Source: Bacillota bacterium
GTDB taxonomy: Bacteria > Bacillota > Clostridia > Acetivibrionales > DTU013
Reading direction: 5' to 3'
DNA: 16,369 nucleotides
Assembly (NCBI GenBank): GCA_023435805.1
Contig: JAEZMC010000103.1
Coordinates: 1 to 16,369 of the forward strand
In this document: piece after piece, positions 14,238 through 16,369 of the stretch
Layout: each line of letters opens with the position of its first letter
How positions within the stretch are numbered: position 1 is the stretch's first letter
Made by a program: the position numbers and the translations under genes
Notes under the pieces: generated by a model
The model's database searches: none
What the model was told of the DNA's origin: nothing
What the model saw: the letters and a program-made list of their open reading frames with translations, nothing else

Positions 14238-16152
14238 CCTGGCTCATTTCTCCTTCCTCAACAACCGGTATGGCAATTTCTACAGTAGTGAACAGGTTCG
14301 GTACGCTTTCAATGGTAACCCCGTATTTTTCTCCAAAATAGTGCTTTATCCTTTCATCCACGTTCCAAATACCTATTCCGCTGAGAGTTGACTTTTTGCC
14401 GGAGTGCTTGTCCTTCATCAGGCTGTTCAGATCATCCGGAGAGATTCCGATACCGTTATCCGTTATCTTAATACGAAGCTCATTTTCGTGCCTGTATCCC
14501 TTCAGTACAATAAGTCCCTGTCCATTCATCGGCTCAAGCCCGTGAATGAGTGAATTTTCTACGATCGGCTGAAGTATGAACCTCATAATTTTAAACTCCA
14601 TTATACTTTCTTCTATTTCAAAATGAACCTTGAACTTGTCATAATACCTGTAGTCCATAATATTCAGGTAATCTTTAACATATTGAACCTCCTCCCTGAT
14701 GGTGATCAGTTCACTGCCCTTTCCCATACAGGCCTGCAGCAGTTGTATCAAGGATTTGGTGATGCTGGATATGTTTTCGGCCTTCTGAATGTTCGCCAGC
14801 CATCTGACCGTATTGAGCGTGTTGGAGAGAAAATGCGGATTGATCTGTGCCTGCAACGTTTTCAATTCGGCAACCCTTTTCAGGTTTTCTTTTTTCTTCA
14901 CTTCTTCAATCAAATATTGTATTTCGTTCACCATACTGTTAAAATGAACCGTCATTTCACCAAGCTCATCTCTGGAATCATCCGTCATACGTACTATCAA
15001 ATTTCCCTTCTTGACATTGTTCATTGAAATAACCAGTTTATTCAATGGTTTTGATATGCTTCGTGAAACCAGAATAGCCAGGAGTAATGCAAACAGGAAG
15101 GATATGAACCCCAAAATGACTATGTTTATCCTTATTTTCATTGTTTCGGCATTCAGGTATGAAAAAGGTATAATACTGACGACATACCAGTCAGAACTCG
15201 GAATGTAGGTGTAGGCTACCAGACTCTTTTCACCTGTTATCGTGGAATTGAATGAGTACACTCCCTTTTCCCGGTTTGCTACAAGCGCTTCAATAAGTCC
15301 GGGATTTTCATACTGCCTGGCGGCATTTATTCCCTGGCCTCTCCCGGATATAACCGTCCCACTGTTGTTCAGTATGAAAATACTCGAGCCGCTTCCAATA
15401 TTAATGTCTTTAATGATATTTGTTATATATTTTTCATCTATCCGTATGATGATATATCCCAATTCAAAGTCCTGATTCAAGGATTTGAAACTCCTTGCAA
15501 TCATGATCCCGGCATTTCCGTAATTATTTGCTCTGTACCCCGTATTGTCGGTTTCTTCCTCAGCAGTACTATCCTCAATAGTCCATAAGGGAACTCCGTT
15601 TTTAATTTTTGTCTCTCTAATAAGCCTGAATAGATAATCAGACTTGAGCCTGAATTTAAAATAGGTGTCCCCGTATGCGATAATCTTGTCACCTTTTTGG
15701 GTATACACCAGAACGTCCGAAACACTGTGAGAAAATGAGAACCTTTTTGCCAAAGTACGCTGAAGCTTGGCCTCGACATCATTTTTCTCCCATTCGCCTA
15801 TGTAATCATAATTTGCAAGAGCATATTGTACAAGGTCGGAAAACGCAATATCCACACTGTCGTTTTCCAGCTTCATAAGCTCGTTCTTGACATTCTCGCT
15901 GACCTGGTTGGTGATCTGTACGGAATATGTGCTGATCTTGTTTTTAATGGCTTCGCTGGATTTATAATAGGCATAGAGACCTGTAATCATCACCGGCACC
16001 AGTGTCAAAACCGCAAAAGACACAGCAAGCCTGTATTGAATCCTTGTCCTTCTTAAAAGGCCTGTTAGAAAACTTATGATATGTGGTTTGATAAGACCAA
16101 GTCCTGGGCGGTTCCTGGAATTTTTGTATACTATATCCGGCTCTGCAAGCAT
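14212..16152 (-). CDS. Sensor histidine kinase, YesM-like (His_kinase/HATPase)
   Basis: A 646-residue membrane sensor. The first membrane span is at about 42-62, an extracellular sensor domain of about 280 residues (63-341, probably dCache-like) follows, and the second span lies at 342-362. A HAMP linker covers about 363-415, then a short coiled coil. The kinase core has QINPHFLSNTLNTVRWLA with phosphoacceptor H440, then VENSLIHG (531-538, N-box), DNGIGI (565-570, G1) and GIGIWNVDERI (592-602). This is the LytS/YesM type (His_kinase family), not the HisKA type. It heads an operon with the AraC-type regulator and the solute-binding lipoprotein, so its likely stimulus is a sugar, sensed directly or through that lipoprotein. 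AAAGGA lies about 11 nt before the ATG at 16152. An unusual N-terminal stretch (1-35) precedes the basic residues before span 1. Confidence 0.93.
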   Translation of the reverse strand: MLAEPDIVYKNSRNRPGLGLIKPHIISFLTGLLRRTRIQYRLAVSFAVLTLVPVMITGLYAYYKSSEAIKNKISTYSVQITNQVSENVKNELMKLENDSVDIAFSDLVQYALANYDYIGEWEKNDVEAKLQRTLAKRFSFSHSVSDVLVYTQKGDKIIAYGDTYFKFRLKSDYLFRLIRETKIKNGVPLWTIEDSTAEEETDNTGYRANNYGNAGIMIARSFKSLNQDFELGYIIIRIDEKYITNIIKDINIGSGSSIFILNNSGTVISGRGQGINAARQYENPGLIEALVANREKGVYSFNSTITGEKSLVAYTYIPSSDWYVVSIIPFSYLNAETMKIRINIVILGFISFLFALLLAILVSRSISKPLNKLVISMNNVKKGNLIVRMTDDSRDELGEMTVHFNSMVNEIQYLIEEVKKKENLKRVAELKTLQAQINPHFLSNTLNTVRWLANIQKAENISSITKSLIQLLQACMGKGSELITIREEVQYVKDYLNIMDYRYYDKFKVHFEIEESIMEFKIMRFILQPIVENSLIHGLEPMNGQGLIVLKGYRHENELRIKITDNGIGISPDDLNSLMKDKHSGKKSTLSGIGIWNVDERIKHYFGEKYGVTIESVPNLFTTVEIAIPVVEEGEMSQDVESTDSR

Positions 16153-16369
16153 ACTGTACTGACATCCTTTACTGAGAAACGTGTTATATTAGTTGGAATT
16201 CTGAATAATGTTCACCTATTTTTTGGCAAGTATACAGTATGGATTCCTACTTAATTTTATCATACTATTCCATTTATTCATACCAAAATTATTTACGGTA
16301 TAATAGGAGCCTCCATACATCCTCCTTGACAAAAAGATGTACACAGGACTATTGATCGTTCTCAACAGT
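16153..16369. other. Non-coding right end, upstream of the kinase operon
   Basis: AT-rich and without a credible gene on either strand. On the minus strand an extended -10-like TGA-TAAAAT lies about 100 nt upstream of the kinase ATG, without a good -35. AGGAG and CTCCT flank a short inverted repeat near 16305-16325, and TTGACA (16326-16331) with TATTGA 18 nt later could be another plus-strand promoter. These are motif matches only. Confidence 0.3.
16277..16304 (+). promoter_or_regulatory. Possible rightward promoter at the right edge
   Basis: TTCATA (16277-16282), a 16-nt spacer and a perfect TATAAT (16299-16304) on the plus strand. If real, a gene transcribed to the right starts outside the window, divergent from the kinase operon; the natural candidate would be a sugar locus controlled by the AraC-type regulator. 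Confidence 0.33.

Noticed and set aside
16146..16241. Imperfect direct repeat GCAAGYATACWGTAY at about 16146 and 16225
   Set aside because: Only two copies with several mismatches, one at the coding start; chance cannot be excluded.

Overview
The window looks like a chromosomal segment of a Gram-positive, low-to-moderate-GC Clostridia-type bacterium (Firmicutes). The evidence is purine-rich GGAGG-type ribosome sites before nearly every gene, a YesM/YesN-type two-component system with a lipoprotein solute-binding protein, a Bce-like ABC transporter pair, and several anaerobe-style flavoproteins. I cannot name the species. Every convincing gene lies on the minus strand; plus-strand open frames are shadows. 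I see no rRNA, tRNA, CRISPR array, transposase or integrase.

Layout from left to right (transcription runs right to left). 1-2426: a flavodoxin-fold FMN/iron-sulfur oxidoreductase cut by the left edge, an MBL-fold metallohydrolase, and a zinc-dependent alcohol dehydrogenase gene reduced to its two ends by an internal deletion. 2516-5399: a terminator, an FtsX-type ABC permease, its ATPase (overlapping genes), and an upstream promoter with a perfect inverted repeat. 5535-6695: a geranylgeranyl-reductase-family FAD enzyme behind a near-consensus promoter overlapped by three copies of a 10-bp half-site. 6757-7963: a strong terminator, a small flavodoxin-domain protein and a PNPOx-like split-barrel protein. 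8082-9891: a von Willebrand A (MIDAS) protein and a macro domain fused to a helical, HTH-like C-terminal region, in visibly GC-richer DNA. 10006-10967: an undecaprenyl-diphosphatase (UppP/BacA) with its own promoter and structured leader. 11061-16152: a sensor kinase, an AraC-type response regulator and a solute-binding lipoprotein in one operon closed by a terminator, with no transporter permeases after it. 16153-16369: non-coding, with a possible rightward promoter.

Functionally the window is a series of small independent operons. Two themes recur: flavin/redox proteins (four FMN or FAD proteins plus the broken dehydrogenase) and envelope/lipid-carrier functions (Bce-like exporter, UppP, prenyl-reductase-like enzyme). 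The two most interesting units are the macro-domain/vWA pair, which suggests ADP-ribose or NAD-derivative sensing or removal coupled to a metal-dependent protein-interaction module, and the kinase-regulator-binding-protein operon, which may be a three-component sugar sensor rather than part of a transporter operon.
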